A stretch of 64,000 bases of DNA from Tipula vernalis (Eukaryota > Arthropoda > Insecta > Diptera > Tipulidae): contig OY282559.1 of assembly GCA_958295665.1 (NCBI GenBank), positions 246,446,764 to 246,510,763 of the forward strand. The letters run 5' to 3'. Made by a program: the position numbers and the translations under genes. The notes beneath the pieces were generated by a model. That model saw nothing but the letters and a program-made list of their open reading frames with translations. It was not told the DNA's origin and searched no databases. Shown one piece after another: positions 1 to 10,530 of the stretch (its first letter is position 1; every line of letters begins with the position of its first letter).

Positions 1-710
1 TATTTAACAAGGCTTTCATTTTTTCTTTATGTTGTGCTTCCTTCATCAAGCGGCACTTCTCCATTTCGTTAATTTTTTTTTCATAATAAATTTTCTTAAT
101 TCTAATTTTATCTTGTAAATATTTTTCTTTCGCCGATTTTCTTTTTGCTCCGGGTTTATCATAATTATTTCTGTGGCTTGAAATGTCCTTAACCGCAACA
201 GCTGTTGGTTAGACAGGGACAGCGCTAAATTGTGGTCACTTGTTTCTAACGGCACTACTGCACTCGGTGTCCTCGGCTTTAGCGCAGTTATTTGTTGACC
301 CGACAAGCTTAGGGTGTGGCTATTAGAAATTATGGGGTTGGATCCAAAAATCTCCTCCATAAATTCCTCGAAGAGTGCGTGAAACACTGTGTTTTCCGAA
401 CGCTTGCTTTCGTCTTTTGCGTGTTTATACGCCCTAAGCAAATTTTTTAATTTGTTATTGAGAATTTCCACCGTTGTCGGCTGTGTCTAAAAATAAATAA
501 ATAATTAACAGGTTTTATCTTATAACTTTTTGATGTACATTTTTTTATGTATGGCACTTGGCACACTTACCAAAACGTTTTGCGAAGTTAGGTCTATTAA
601 GACATTTGACATCGCATATTTTTTTTTTGGAATTTTCAAATTCCGCTTGCCTCGATAAATAGGATAATAGGAACGCTCGCGTTTCACTATACTGCCAAAT
701 TCGTTAACCA
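1..710 (-). pseudogene. Broken Myb/SANT-like DNA-binding protein gene, two exons, runs off left edge
   Basis: Read on the minus strand. An upstream exon (about 710-571) is bounded by a TTTATTTCCAG acceptor and a GTAAGT donor. An 84-bp intron (570-487) ends in a pyrimidine-rich AG, and a second exon starts at 486 in the same phase. Exon 2 carries NKLKNLLRAYKHAKD followed by FEEFMEEIFGSNP, which matches helix 3 and the tail of Myb/SANT-like domains found in Harbinger-type accessory proteins and in their host relatives. Exon 1 holds the first half of the domain, but in two frames: IWQYSETRAFLLSYL in one, KKKYAMSNVLIDL in the next. They meet in an A-run near 620-628, so the frame is broken. A second frame change lies near 190-215: downstream, another frame reads a Lys/Glu-rich coil (KRKSAKEKYLQDKIRIKKIY) that stays open to base 1, whereas the main frame stops at 46-48. 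Function is inferred from the domain only. It may be transposon-derived. Confidence 0.55.
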
Positions 711-2331
711 CTGGAAATAAATAATAATAATTTTTTTATTTACATAAACCTAGATATGATTACACTAAGTAGTTCTCCTCACGACCTCTTTATATTTTTT
801 GTTTTGATTGGTTCTATTCGCCAAAAAAAATATAAAAATAAAAAAATTATTTTGCGTTACTTTCCAATAAAATATAAAAATATTTACATTAATTTATATA
901 TATTTACCTACCTTTTATTCATATTTAATTTTAAAGTGTTATTTATATGTTTTATTTATTAATTTAAGAAGATTAGACGAACAGAAATTTCAATTTTTTG
1001 TTTTGAATTAGTTCGGTTACCACTTAAAACAAAATTATTGTTCACCTACATTTTAATAGCTGAACTAATTTTTGGATCACCATTCGTGATCCAAAATGAA
1101 AATTGGATCAAATGTTGTTGTTGCTTTACATATAAATTGTGATCTGATCCGGATCACCATGCGTCAAGAAATGTAGCTAATGTTACAGCACCACAACCCC
1201 TAGACTTTTCAATAATTCAATTAGGTTACTATAAGTATGTATATCAAGAATCAACAAATAAAATTAATATAAAAATTCCCAGGCAACTCTGAAAACTAAA
1301 TTTAATTAATACAACACCATTACCAAATTTTATTATTTAAATGAATAAATTTTATAATAGGATCTTCAGTATTCCCGGGTACACATCGAACAACCATTTA
1401 CACATCCCCAAACCTATGGATCAGATATGATTATTAGTTGGGCCAGAATCAACCCGCTTACAGTCTCATGATTAGATGCTCGTTCCTCTGTAATCCAATG
1501 CCAGAATTCAGGATTCTTTGAATCTAAATCAGGATATCAAAAATTATTATTATTATTAATGCTTTAATTTTACTAATCTTGTTGACATAACTAAGATAAA
1601 CAAAAATCAATATCTACGAAATTTATTATTTATATACTTCATAAAACTTCAACTCCTTTTCTAGACATATTACCCTGCAAAATCAAGCATGCAAAGTAAG
1701 TAAAATAATAAAACAATGAAAGAAAACTGAAACAATAATTTCTTAAAAATTGTATCTGTGTACCATATCAGTAAAATTGACTTTTTTATGTAAAAACTGC
1801 AACCTAAATTTCGAAAAATCCATTAAGTTAATTAATTAAGTTCAATACATTTAGCATCACGATTTGCATTTACATAATTACACGTTCTTTTAATCAAAAT
1901 TAGGCATGGATAAATAAATACGTCATTATGTGTTGCAAACCAAATCTCAACTCAACTCAAAATCAATATTTCCAAATTAGTATTTATTTATATAATTTAG
2001 TTAATTTTTAATCTTTTAATATTAAAAAATTAATTACATATAATTTAATGTAGTTTATAATACCCTATAAGAAAATAAATCATATCTAAATATACTATTT
2101 TATAATGTATTATATATGACGGTCTCCGCTACAACTCAAATTTACTCTTTTATACAAAGTATAAGAATCCTGTTTGAGCCGAATCCAATAAAACTTTTGT
2201 TGCATTTGCATAGATCATGTTTGATCAAGAACACTATGAATGTCTCATGAATACAAAAAACCGCAAAAGAGAAAACCACGTCAAAATAAAATAGCATAAT
2301 CTTATGTACTAAACCGCCAACACATACAGAA
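711..2331. other. AT-rich stretch without a recognisable gene
   Basis: Very AT-rich DNA with only short chance frames. A cluster of GGATCA/TGATCC words at about 1075-1170 forms small palindromes. I see no coding similarity, tRNA or clear repeat boundary. Confidence 0.5.
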
Positions 2332-2550
2332 GGTAAACATTGAGCGTGTTTTTTTATTAGCTCCGGATAGCAAGCTATCGGGAGCTGATGAGAAATTTGT
2401 ATTGAAAGTTTTGCTATTATACACATCTGTCGCTATTAAACAAAAAACTAAAATTTTACCTAACTTCATGCAGTTGTATGACATTTCTTCCGAATAAAAA
2501 ATCGGAATAAAACTATCTAAAAATCATCGGGTGATTGTTGAGGGGCACGG

Positions 2551-2803
2551 ATTGGTTTTAGCTGTCTCACTTGACAGGCGACTGTGGTAAATTTTGGAAA
2601 AGGAAGATTTAATTTTTTTTTAAATTAAAATAGAAATGAAATAAAATTTACTAATATTTATTCAATTGTGTATTATGTTTGCAAATTTTGGAAAAGGAAG
2701 ATTTAATTTTTTTTTCAATTAAATAAACAGCGATTTTTAGTTATTAATATTTCCACATCCAGAAATAAATGGCGCCACTTTGACTGAGACAGCTAAAACC
2801 AAT
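2551..2803. mobile_element. Small MITE, TIR ATTGGTTTTAGCTGTCTCA
   Basis: A 19-bp perfect terminal inverted repeat (ATTGGTTTTAGCTGTCTCA at 2551-2569, its complement at 2785-2803) bounds about 250 bp. Inside, AAATTTTGGAAAAGGAAGA is repeated directly about 100 bp apart. No coding capacity. Nested in the larger palindromic element. Confidence 0.6.
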
Positions 2804-2811
2804 GCTAGCCA

Positions 2812-3424
2812 AATAATATTTTGATGAAATGGACATGCCTGGTACAAAAGTCAAATCGATTCAAAACAAAAAGTTACTGTACGTATTCTACGTATATGTG
2901 AAGACACAGCTTAATATCACAAAATTTGAACCCCAATTCGGCATATTATGATCCAAAACATGTTCTATGAGGGATATTACTGATCCAAAATCACATCCTA
3001 TTCTCGAATTCCACATCCATTTTCCACATGTGGACATCAGTCAAAATTCATAAAAATTGAATTTTTTTGGTACTAAGGGAATATTTCCGAATGGGTATAA
3101 GCAGGTGGAAGAAATTCTCCATATAGGGAAATGGCCATGTATCAAGTGTTTTATATACGAATTAAAATTTCCAAACGTTTTGATGCATTTTGACAGATGT
3201 CCGCATGTGGAAAACGGATGTGGAATTCGAGAATAGGATGTGATTTTGGATCAGTAATATCCCTCATAGAACGTGTTTTGGATCATAATATGCCCAATTG
3301 GGGTTCAAATTTATGTGATATTAAGCTGTGTCTTCACATATACGTAGAATACGTACAGTAACTTTTTGTTTTGAATCGATTTGACTTTTGTACCAGGCCT
3401 GTCCATTTCATCAAAATATTATTT
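2812..3424. mobile_element. Foldback element with arms over 200 bp
   Basis: Nearly the whole element is a hairpin. The sequence from AATAATATTTTGATGAAATG (2812) through about 3050 recurs inverted from about 3190 to 3424 with scattered mismatches. The loop is roughly 140 bp. No protein is encoded. It lies inside the 2332-3898 element, and its right end supplies the stop codon to the coding remnant next to it. Confidence 0.7.
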
Positions 3425-3550
3425 ATCTTCATCTTCGTCACCTTCCGACAATGATGCATTTCGATTATCGTTTTGCTTTCCAGCTTTTAAAAATATTTTT
3501 GCAGCTTCTACTTTAACGTATTCCTCATCAATCTCCCGATGATTTTTTAT
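3419..3550 (-). pseudogene. Short coding remnant with acidic tail
   Basis: Minus-strand frame reading NHREIDEEYVKVEAAKIFLK and then an Asp/Glu-rich tail ending EGDEDEDK. The stop (3419-3421) is created by the edge of the foldback element, so the frame was cut by that insertion. A matching piece of the 5' part (AAAAATCATCGGG..ATTG) sits inverted at about 2519. The protein family is not recognised. Confidence 0.35.
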
Positions 3551-3981
3551 TTGGAAAAAATGTCATACAACCATATGACATTTGAATTTGACATCTATCA
3601 AAATTTTTAAACCAAAATGAAGTTTGCCACAATTAGGGTTGTACAAAAATCAAAAATATTTCAAATTTCCCTTTGCTACGGATAGCAGCTCCGGATAGCA
3701 GCTCCAGATAAATAGGTAGAGCTAAATATTTTTTTATAGGTTTTTAGTTAAAAAGTTGAATTAAAAATTATAGATTAATTTTAAATAAATTATTTATATG
3801 TATAAATAGCTTGTCAAACATAAGTTTTATAACAGAAAATTAGCTGCTCCGGATAGCAGCTATCCGGAGCTAATAAAAAAACACGCTCATTGTTTACCAT
3901 CTATCAAGTGCGTAGCAGGATATACTCGTATATCATGTTTACATACAAATCGTGAAAAGTTCTATGAAAATTTTTTTTTTT

Positions 3982-5012
3982 TAAACAAAATAATTTTTGA
4001 TTAATATTTTGCATATTTTTGTTCAACGTCATTTCACAGTTTTTTAAAATTTTTGGCTATAAAACAGCGAGAGAGACTAAAATCAAAATAAAATAAAAAT
4101 GAACCTAAACAAGCCAAATGTTTTTGTGTACGATCGATTACTAGAAATTAGATAATGATATTATTAGATCTAAAAAAGTAAAAAAAATCATAATAATGCA
4201 TTTAGTTAAATTAAAAAAATTATTTTGACAATTCATTTTCTAGGGACCACTTCCACAACAACGTCAAGCAACACTAGCTACAGTTAGTACAAATTTAGGT
4301 GAACATGATGATGGTACGAAATCTCGCCCATCCCCTCACAACCGCCGATGGAAAAAAATAGTGGAGAAAAAACAATAATAATTCTTTACGGCTTTTCAGA
4401 AAAACTTGCGGCACTAGGAATTAATTTTAATCATAATTTCAGAAACAACGCTATAGCCGAATCAACTCTCCAAGAACAACAAGCTGTCAAAATCATATAA
4501 TTTTTAATAATTGTGTTGTCTGGTGTTGTCTTATTTACTAACTATCAAAACTACTTAGGTGTCTGGAACCATGTTGATTTCTTTGTTACTAACATACCTT
4601 ACCTTTCCCGCGATGTTTTTATTCGTAAAAGGGTGTACGGGTGAACCCGGCTATCGAGGAAACTTGCCTTAGGCCTGATCGTACAAGCTCAATCAAACAA
4701 TCAATCAGTATATTACACATATTTCTCAAGTCGTAATCGCACAATCAGGAAAATACTAACTAAAATAAACAAACCATCTCGTTTTTTTAATTTTCTTTGT
4801 ATAAGTTGAAATAAAATTTCCCCAACCTCAGACATAACATCGTACAGCAACAACTGATCATCATGAGTTCAACACAATACTAGAGAAAATAAACAAACTC
4901 ATATTGTTTTCTGATTTTTTATTCTGATTTTAGTCTCTCTCCCTGTTTTAAAATAATCAACAAATTAATCAAAAATATGCAAAATATTTATCAAAAAATA
5001 TTTTTTTGCCCA
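3982..5012. repeat. Inverted repeat pair (about 3985-4105 and 4905-5010)
   Basis: GATTAATATTTTGCATATTT at about 3999 and AGAGAGACTAAAATC at about 4071 recur inverted at about 4915-5000 (GATTTTAGTCTCTCT, AAATATGCAAAATATT). This outlines a degraded palindromic element. Its loop contains the left arm of another inverted pair. No coding. Confidence 0.45.
4252..4712 (+). repeat. Left arm of a ~450-bp inverted repeat (partner 6205-6676)
   Basis: Runs from CCACTTCCACAACAACGTCA to the stretch after GGTGTACGGGTGAACCCGG. It recurs inverted at 6205-6676 at roughly 80-90% identity by eye with indels. No conserved long frame survives in both copies, so a coding origin cannot be shown. The pair could be the arms of one foldback element or two opposed copies of one family. 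Confidence 0.6.
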
Positions 5013-5220
5013 ATATTATAATTAAATACCTTAGTTTATTCTCAATGAAATGAAAAATTAATTTTGGCCATTTTTAAAAAGTTATTACATTAAATACGAA
5101 ACGACAAAATTTAATTTTTTTTTTTTTTTTGTAAAAATTTTTTACGATTTGCATGTAAATATTTTTGTTTGTTACCCTAGAACACATACATAGATACCAT
5201 TTTACAAAAACGGCCTTGCC

Positions 5221-5850
5221 AAGTTTCATCCTACTTGGCCATATTCCAGAACCTTGTCAATGGCAGATGGCAAATTTCACTCAAGTCCGTTAAGAAATAG
5301 TCGAGTTCCGTCCTAATTGGCCTTATTCCAGAACCTCATCTAAAAATCATTTTAGAATCCCATTTACAACGCACATGTCAAATTTCATCATAATCGGTTG
5401 AGGAATAGACAAGTTTCATCATACTTGGCCATATTCCAGAATTTTATCCAAAAATTATTTTAGAATCCCATTTCCATCACCCACATCAAATTTCATCATA
5501 ATCGGTTAAGAAATAGCCAAGTTTCGTCATCATTGGCCATATTCTAGAACTTTATCCAAGAATGATTTTAGAATCCCATTTCCAATGCCTATGTCAAATT
5601 TCATCATAATCGGTTAACAAATATGGAAGCTCCGTCCTAATTGGTCATTTTCCAGAACTTCAACTACAAATCATCTTGGAATCCCATTTCCAACGCACAA
5701 GTCAAATTTCATCATAATCAATTAAGGAATAGCCAAGTTCCATCCTACTTGGCCATATTCCAGAACTTCGTCCAAAAATCATTCGCGAATCCCATTTCTA
5801 TTGAAAATGTTGGATTTCATCCAAATCGGATAAGATATAGAATCCCAATA
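5221..5850. repeat. Tandem repeat, period about 108 bp, six diverged copies
   Basis: The motif AAGTTTCATCCTACTTGGCC and its variants start at 5221, 5304, 5411, 5519, 5627 and 5735. Spacing is 107-108 bp except for a first unit shortened to 83 bp. Each unit holds TTGGCCATATTCCAGAAC, TTTTAGAATCCCATTTC and CAAATTTCATCATAATCGG. The copies are diverged, so the array is old. It lies in the loop between the two arms 4252-4712 and 6205-6676. Confidence 0.85.
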
Positions 5851-5875
5851 AAATTTTTATAAAAAAAAATCACAA

Positions 5876-5960
5876 ATCCTCAGTTTAACGGACACTTCAC
5901 TGCAACGGATAACGTTTTTGGTTCCGTCGATTTCCGTTGTAGTGAGGTTTCGCTGTATAT
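5876..5960. repeat. Possible pogo/Tigger-type transposon terminus
   Basis: Imperfect palindrome with TTCACTGCAACGGA facing TCCGTTGTAGTGAG. The outer end reads inward as CAGCGAAACCTCACTACAAC preceded by TATA. A CAG start next to TA fits pogo-like ends. This is an inference from the end sequence only. Confidence 0.25.
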
Positions 5961-5969
5961 AGATTGCTC

Positions 5970-6165
5970 AACTGCTCGCTAAACCCTAACCAACCCCAAC
6001 TAAACCGCAATTTAACCCTAATTCAAGTCGCAAACGGAACCCAACTTAACCCTCAACTCAACCGCAACCTTTACGCCAAACTCACTGCTCAAACCCAGCT
6101 TATATAAAAAAATTGTCAACAACTCACTATATCCTATCCAATTCCAACTCAAACTTCAACTCAAC
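5970..6165. other. C/A-rich degenerate AACCY tract
   Basis: Strand-asymmetric run dominated by AACCCTAA, AACCCCAA and AACTCAACC words (5980-6165), within otherwise AT-rich DNA. No coding frame. It looks like a degenerate simple repeat. Confidence 0.5.
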
Positions 6166-6204
6166 CCGCAAATTCAATGCTCAATGCAATAAACAAACTA
6201 GCGC

Positions 6205-6676
6205 ATTGATTGATTCATTGATTTGATTGAGTAGGGACGACCAAGTTTCTCGGATACGCCGGGTCCACCGTACACCCTTTTACGAATAACAACATCTCGT
6301 GAAAGCAAAGGTATGTTAGTAACAACGAATCAACCCGGTCCCAAACACCTAAGTAGTTGATAGTTAGTAAATAAGACAACACAATTATTAAAATATAGAT
6401 TCTTACACAACTTGTTGTTCTTGGAGAGTTGGTTCGGGTATAACTTTGTTTCTGAAATTAGAATTAAAATTAATTCCTGGTGCCGCAAGTTTTTCTGAAA
6501 AGCCGTAAACAATTTTAATTATTATTTTTTCTCCACTATTTCTTCCATCGGCGGTTGTGAGGCGAGAGGAGGGGGGGGGGAGGGGCCAGATTTCGTTCCA
6601 TCATCATGTTTACATGCGGTCACCCAAATTTGTACTAACTGTAGCTAGGTGTTGCTTGACGTTGTTGTTGAAGTGG
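6205..6676 (-). repeat. Right arm of the ~450-bp inverted repeat (partner 4252-4712)
   Basis: Inverted partner of 4252-4712, including the CCGCCGATGG, CTCCAAGAACAACAAG and ACGAATAA..ACATC blocks. It contains a G-run (about 6571-6580) not seen in the left arm. A 112-aa frame on the minus strand just beyond it (6983-6645) has no recognisable family. Confidence 0.6.
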
Positions 6677-6679
6677 TTG

Positions 6680-7900
6680 CGTCTCTGCTGTCTCTCCTAC
6701 TATGAATTTTCGGGCTGAACGTTTCATTGTAGGTAGAACAACTCAGAGTAGTTCTGGATGAAATTGGGAGCGGGTCGAATATTATATTAAGGGAGGAGGG
6801 ATTATTAGATATAGGCGGAGGGGTACTCCGGTGGAATAAACAAAGGTGTCTTGGAAATAAATTTAATAGACCTTTAGAAAGGGGTGTAATATGTTGACTT
6901 AGAAATGAGCTGATTTGGGAAGGTGTACTTACATATAAAGTCGGTTGAGTTTTTGTAGAATGAGTGTGGACTGTTTTGATCATTATTTTTTCATTTAAAT
7001 TTTAATTTAAAATTATAACATTGATAGCAGCATGCTCACGATATATGTGATACGTCTGAAAGTTGGTTTACGGTATCAAATTAATGGATAGTCTCCAACG
7101 TGAAGACACTCGTGGGAATCAGATTCATTGATGTATGTTGTATGAAAAATCGGGTAAATCGCAAAATTAAACAAACTTCTTAATTTACGGTTGTTTTTTA
7201 AATAATTCAATTATTTCAACTTAAAATGTAAATAATAAATTAATAAATAAAAACTTTAAAAAAAATAATTTCAATGTTTAAAAATTTTTAAATAAATTTC
7301 ATTTTTATTTTTTTTTTTTCAAACTGTGTAAAACCGAAATCGTATAAAAAAAGTACCGTGTAAATCGGGGGACGGGTTTATTATTGTATTGTACATTATG
7401 AGAACACTTCTAAACGGAATCTTATATTTCCGGATAAAACCCTGCATTTCAAGGGTGACACCGAGTGCTTTATGACATGTGCATAAGAAGAATTATCTGG
7501 ATCCTTCAAAAATGTAACGCATTTTTGTGTGTTTATCACTAACCCAGCGAAACCTAAATAAAACGATCAACTCTCAAAGAACTAGTTCTAAGATACCAGC
7601 ATTGTCACGAGGGGCAATTGTATTGCTTTTCACTACTCTAATTTCAGTTATGGGAACTAATCGACTAAGGTTGGTAATACTTCATTTAAATGAAATTGAG
7701 CAACTCTGTTTGATTCCTTCGCTTTTGTTAACCTTTTATCTGCACATGTTGAACCTCTTGACGGATATATGTTAATAAAAACAGGCCTTGATTAGGCGAT
7801 TCGCTCTATGGTATGTTGGTATGGTATGTATCGCGTAAGCACTGAGACGCTGGATGTATATACAATTTCACGGTGTCAAAACTCTTCTTCTGGTCTATTT
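6680..7900. other. AT-rich stretch without a supported gene
   Basis: Only short frames with no recognisable domain. The sequence around 7320-7370 (TGTAAAACCGAAATCGTATA, GTGTAAATCGGGGGACGG) looks like degraded transposon end material, but I cannot assign it. Confidence 0.4.
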
Positions 7901-8300
7901 AGAGAATGGAGACTTCATATTGGCCATCTGTTGGTGTGATATGTTTCTGTATACACAGCATTGTATAGCGTGATCATTCGGTAGTCGTCAGTGTTGTCGC
8001 TTGTCGCGATCATCTTAGGTATAGGAATCTGAATGGTTTCAAGCCATTCGAATGGTAGGTCGTTATTCGTCCAGACCCTTTCTATCACCTGATATAGTGC
8101 TTTGATAATATGGTCAGAAGCATGTTTCAATAGCACGATTGTTATTCCGTCAATATCAGGAGTGGTTCTGGTACGGAATTTGGTTGATGGTTGCTCTTAT
8201 CTCATCTTCGGATGGAAGAGCTCTTAAGGGGAAGTGGTCGCCCTCTTCCATTAGGGAAAACCCAAATAACGTGTTTTTCATAGTTGATCGATGGTATCGA
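7900..8300 (-). pseudogene. Non-LTR retrotransposon reverse transcriptase fragment
   Basis: Minus-strand translation gives the RT finger region in two frames: LPSEDEIRATINQIP (about 8230-8170), then TPDIDGITIVLLKHASD (about 8160-8110), LPFEWLETIQIPIPK and TDDYRMITLYNAVY (to about 7935). These correspond to the 'PGxDGI', 'WxxxxIxPIPK' and 'YRxIxL' blocks of LINE RTs. At least one frameshift lies near 8155. Only the N-terminal third of an RT is present, with no YxDD. Clade not assigned. Confidence 0.7.
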
Positions 8301-8451
8301 TACGTAATTCTGTTTTTTTAAAATTCTGTTTTTACTAAATTCTGTTGTTTCGACATTTTAACCTGTTTTACAAAATTCTGTATTTTTAAACATAATTGTC
8401 GTCACTAACTTATCCATCAATTATATACTCAGATAAAATATTTACTGTTCA

Positions 8452-9220
8452 GTGCTGGGTCCATTGTTATGGAATGTTTTGTTTAATGGTGTGCTTAGAC
8501 TTCGCATACCTGAGGTAGCAAAAGCGGGGGCACTGCGGCATTGCGGTTAGGTTGATCGTCAAATTAAAGACTGTAGCAGAAAATATTTGTAACGAGGCCA
8601 TAGACCTTTATACAGCAGTAGTTATTTAAGATAGGATTTATATTAGCCGATCATTAGAAAGAGGTGTTATTAATCTCGAGCAGGAAAAAGTGGAAAATTC
8701 ATTGCCATCCAGGTAAGTAATTCTAAAATCAGGAATGAAATGTGGATGCAGCATACCGACGGTATGTGCTAAGATTTATCCGTGTATTTCGCTCGGTATT
8801 AGATGATGCGGCATATATGATATATTGTATCTCCTTAACAGATCTCAAACAATGTCTAGAGCGAATCACAATCTGAATGGCATTAACGTTGGAAGAAATG
8901 AGATAACGGATGATGGACATTGCACCTCATACCAATGACAGATACTCAGTTGAGCCACCAACAAATTTCTTGACTTTTATCTGACCCGACTGCCGACCGG
9001 ACATGGAAATTTCCGTTCACACCTGTATTGGTTCGGGTACGACGATATGCCCGAGTGCCCGTTCTGTAAGGGAGAGAATCAGAACATGTGTTTTTCTTCT
9101 GCCCTTGATACGAGGAAGCTAGACAAAAATTCTCTAATAAGCTAAGGCAGCGCCCGACTCCAAAGAACATCATCTTACATATGGTGCTCTTACAGAAATT
9201 TTACAGAGAGTACCAAAAGT
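8452..9220 (+). pseudogene. Decayed R1-clade LINE, RT to C-terminal zinc finger
   Basis: Plus-strand pieces in shifting frames: VLGPLLWNVLFNGVLRLRIP (8452-), the R1-type block after the RT catalytic core start; an AENICNEAI block at about 8580-8610; a thumb-like region near 8750-8875 (YVLRFIRVFRSVLDDAAYMI); and a C-terminal cysteine-histidine block, TGHGNFRSHLYWFGYDD and CPFC, then in another frame EHVFFFCP (about 8995-9115). Order and spacing match the 3' half of an R1-like ORF2. Several stops and frameshifts make it non-functional. It faces the RT piece at 7900-8300 in the opposite orientation, so the two are separate insertions. Confidence 0.7.
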
Positions 9221-9410
9221 GATTTATAATATTATAAATGGATCAAGAACTGAATAGATAAATAAAATAAATTAAAGAAGGTCCGATAGAACTCAACCTC
9301 TCAAGTAATACCAAACAGTGTTTTAGGGGGGCCCATTTGTGCTAATAAAAGGAATGGTTTTTTTAGCCGGGAATAATCCGGCACTACTATTTGCACGGGC
9401 AGATAAAAAG

Positions 9411-9430
9411 AGACACACACACACACACAA
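9411..9430. repeat. (CA)n microsatellite
   Basis: A short run of CA dinucleotides (about 9 units). The overlapping minus-strand frame (9630-9301) reads it as Val/Cys alternation and is not considered a gene. Confidence 0.8.
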
Positions 9431-10430
9431 ACCGTCACACACTCATTTAAACACACATACAGAAACTTACAGGCAAAATTTGTCAACCTTATGTTGATAT
9501 TATGGATTAACCTTACAATCAACCAGCGTATGGTTATTTTACAGCTATTCATTGATTTGAATTTGGAACAATCTGCATGGTGATAATTTCGGTTGCAGAG
9601 ATTACAAATTTTACTTATATTCGTTGTCAACAGTGATATTCTTGCACCAATTGGTGGTTTTTGAAAATTCGAAGATTTTCTCGAAAAAATCTTTCTATAA
9701 TGCCGTAAAATCCGATTAAAGAAACCGAAATTTTCAAGAATTTGAGTATTTTTAAGTATGTAGTTAGTTTCGTTCCACAGGTTATAGGTGATTTATCAGT
9801 TTGGCTGCTTAACCTCTGAAGACCTACTTCGCCTAATTGATCTTGTGTGTGTTATTTAGAGCTTGGTCGTTATACACTAATTGTACGAAAACATCATGAA
9901 GCGTCGATTGCTACAGACTTTGTGCTGCTTCAACTTCTACGTCGTCATAGAGAGTACTCATCTGTGAAGCATTTACTTGTTGATTCTTCATCCTCTGTTG
10001 CTTCCAAGGATAAAGTTTCGTGATCTGAAATCTGTCTCTCTTCATGTGAGTTAATGATAAGTTTAATAATGCCTCAGCTTCTCCATTTTGCAGTTTGTTT
10101 TCGGTGGATCTCATTTCTTTATATTTCTCATTTTAATAGACTGTTGTTTTAGAATTTGATTTCCGTCTGCTTGTTAATGATGATAAAGAATTAAAAGGAA
10201 AAAAATATCCCAGGTTTGTTTTTGTCTGTTAAAGTTGGTGTGGACGTTGAACCGGTGAGTGCATGTATTTTTCGCTACACTTATCGTGCTGGTTGTTTTA
10301 CAGCTTTCTTTGCCGTCAGTTGTTTTGGTGGTTCGAATGACCAATCTTAATCTTACAAATATATGGCAGCTTGTTTAATAAGGTTTAAAATATTTATTAA
10401 ATATGGAAGAGGTTAGTACAGCTTTTAATT
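9431..10430. other. No supported gene
   Basis: Short frames only. The minus-strand frame 10114-9911 (67 aa) has no recognisable domain. Confidence 0.4.
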
Positions 10431-10439
10431 TATTTTCAG

Positions 10440-10530
10440 GTTGCCTATATGAGTCTCGCTTCGGTATGTATGAGAAATATTCGGTATGTATAGAAACCAT
10501 TTATTCTGTACAATGAAACAACTACAAACC
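10440..10530 (+). pseudogene. Small remnant resembling the last DUF4806 exon of the 40-42 kb gene
   Basis: TTTATTTTCAG, then a sequence aligning piecewise with the exon at 42303: the TTGCCTATATGAG.., GCTTCGGTATGTATGAGAAA and CTGTACAATGAAACA words match ATTACCTATTGGAG, GCTTCGGGATGTATCAGAAA and CCCATACAATGAAACA. The middle, which carries the SWTG motif at 42 kb, is missing. Too short to be functional. It suggests a second, mostly deleted copy. Confidence 0.4.

Larger units (their letters stand above)
2332..3898. mobile_element. Palindromic long-TIR element with GCTCCGGATAGC ends (outer member of a nest)
   Basis: The left end begins GGTAAACATTGAGCGTG and continues into TTATTAGCTCCGGATAGC. The right end (3842-3898) is its inverted copy with few mismatches. 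The similarity is patchy further in: both arms share GTTGTATGACATTT and AAAAATCATCGGG in opposite orientation (left about 2471-2530, right about 3540-3580). Extra copies of the palindromic word GCTCCGGATAGC lie at 3684-3712. The interior is occupied by two other inverted-repeat elements (2551-2803, 2812-3424) and a short coding remnant. No transposase is visible, so it is non-autonomous. I could not define a target duplication, because the flanking bases are themselves part of the palindrome. Confidence 0.65.

Noticed and set aside
6645..6983. 112-aa minus-strand Ser/Thr/Pro-rich frame
   Set aside because: No recognisable family, partly within the inverted repeat arm, and the left arm does not keep the frame.
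9301..9630. Cys-containing frame (CNLCNRNYHHADC) on the minus strand
   Set aside because: Looks like a zinc motif at first, but spacing fits no family I know, and the frame runs through a (CA)n microsatellite.
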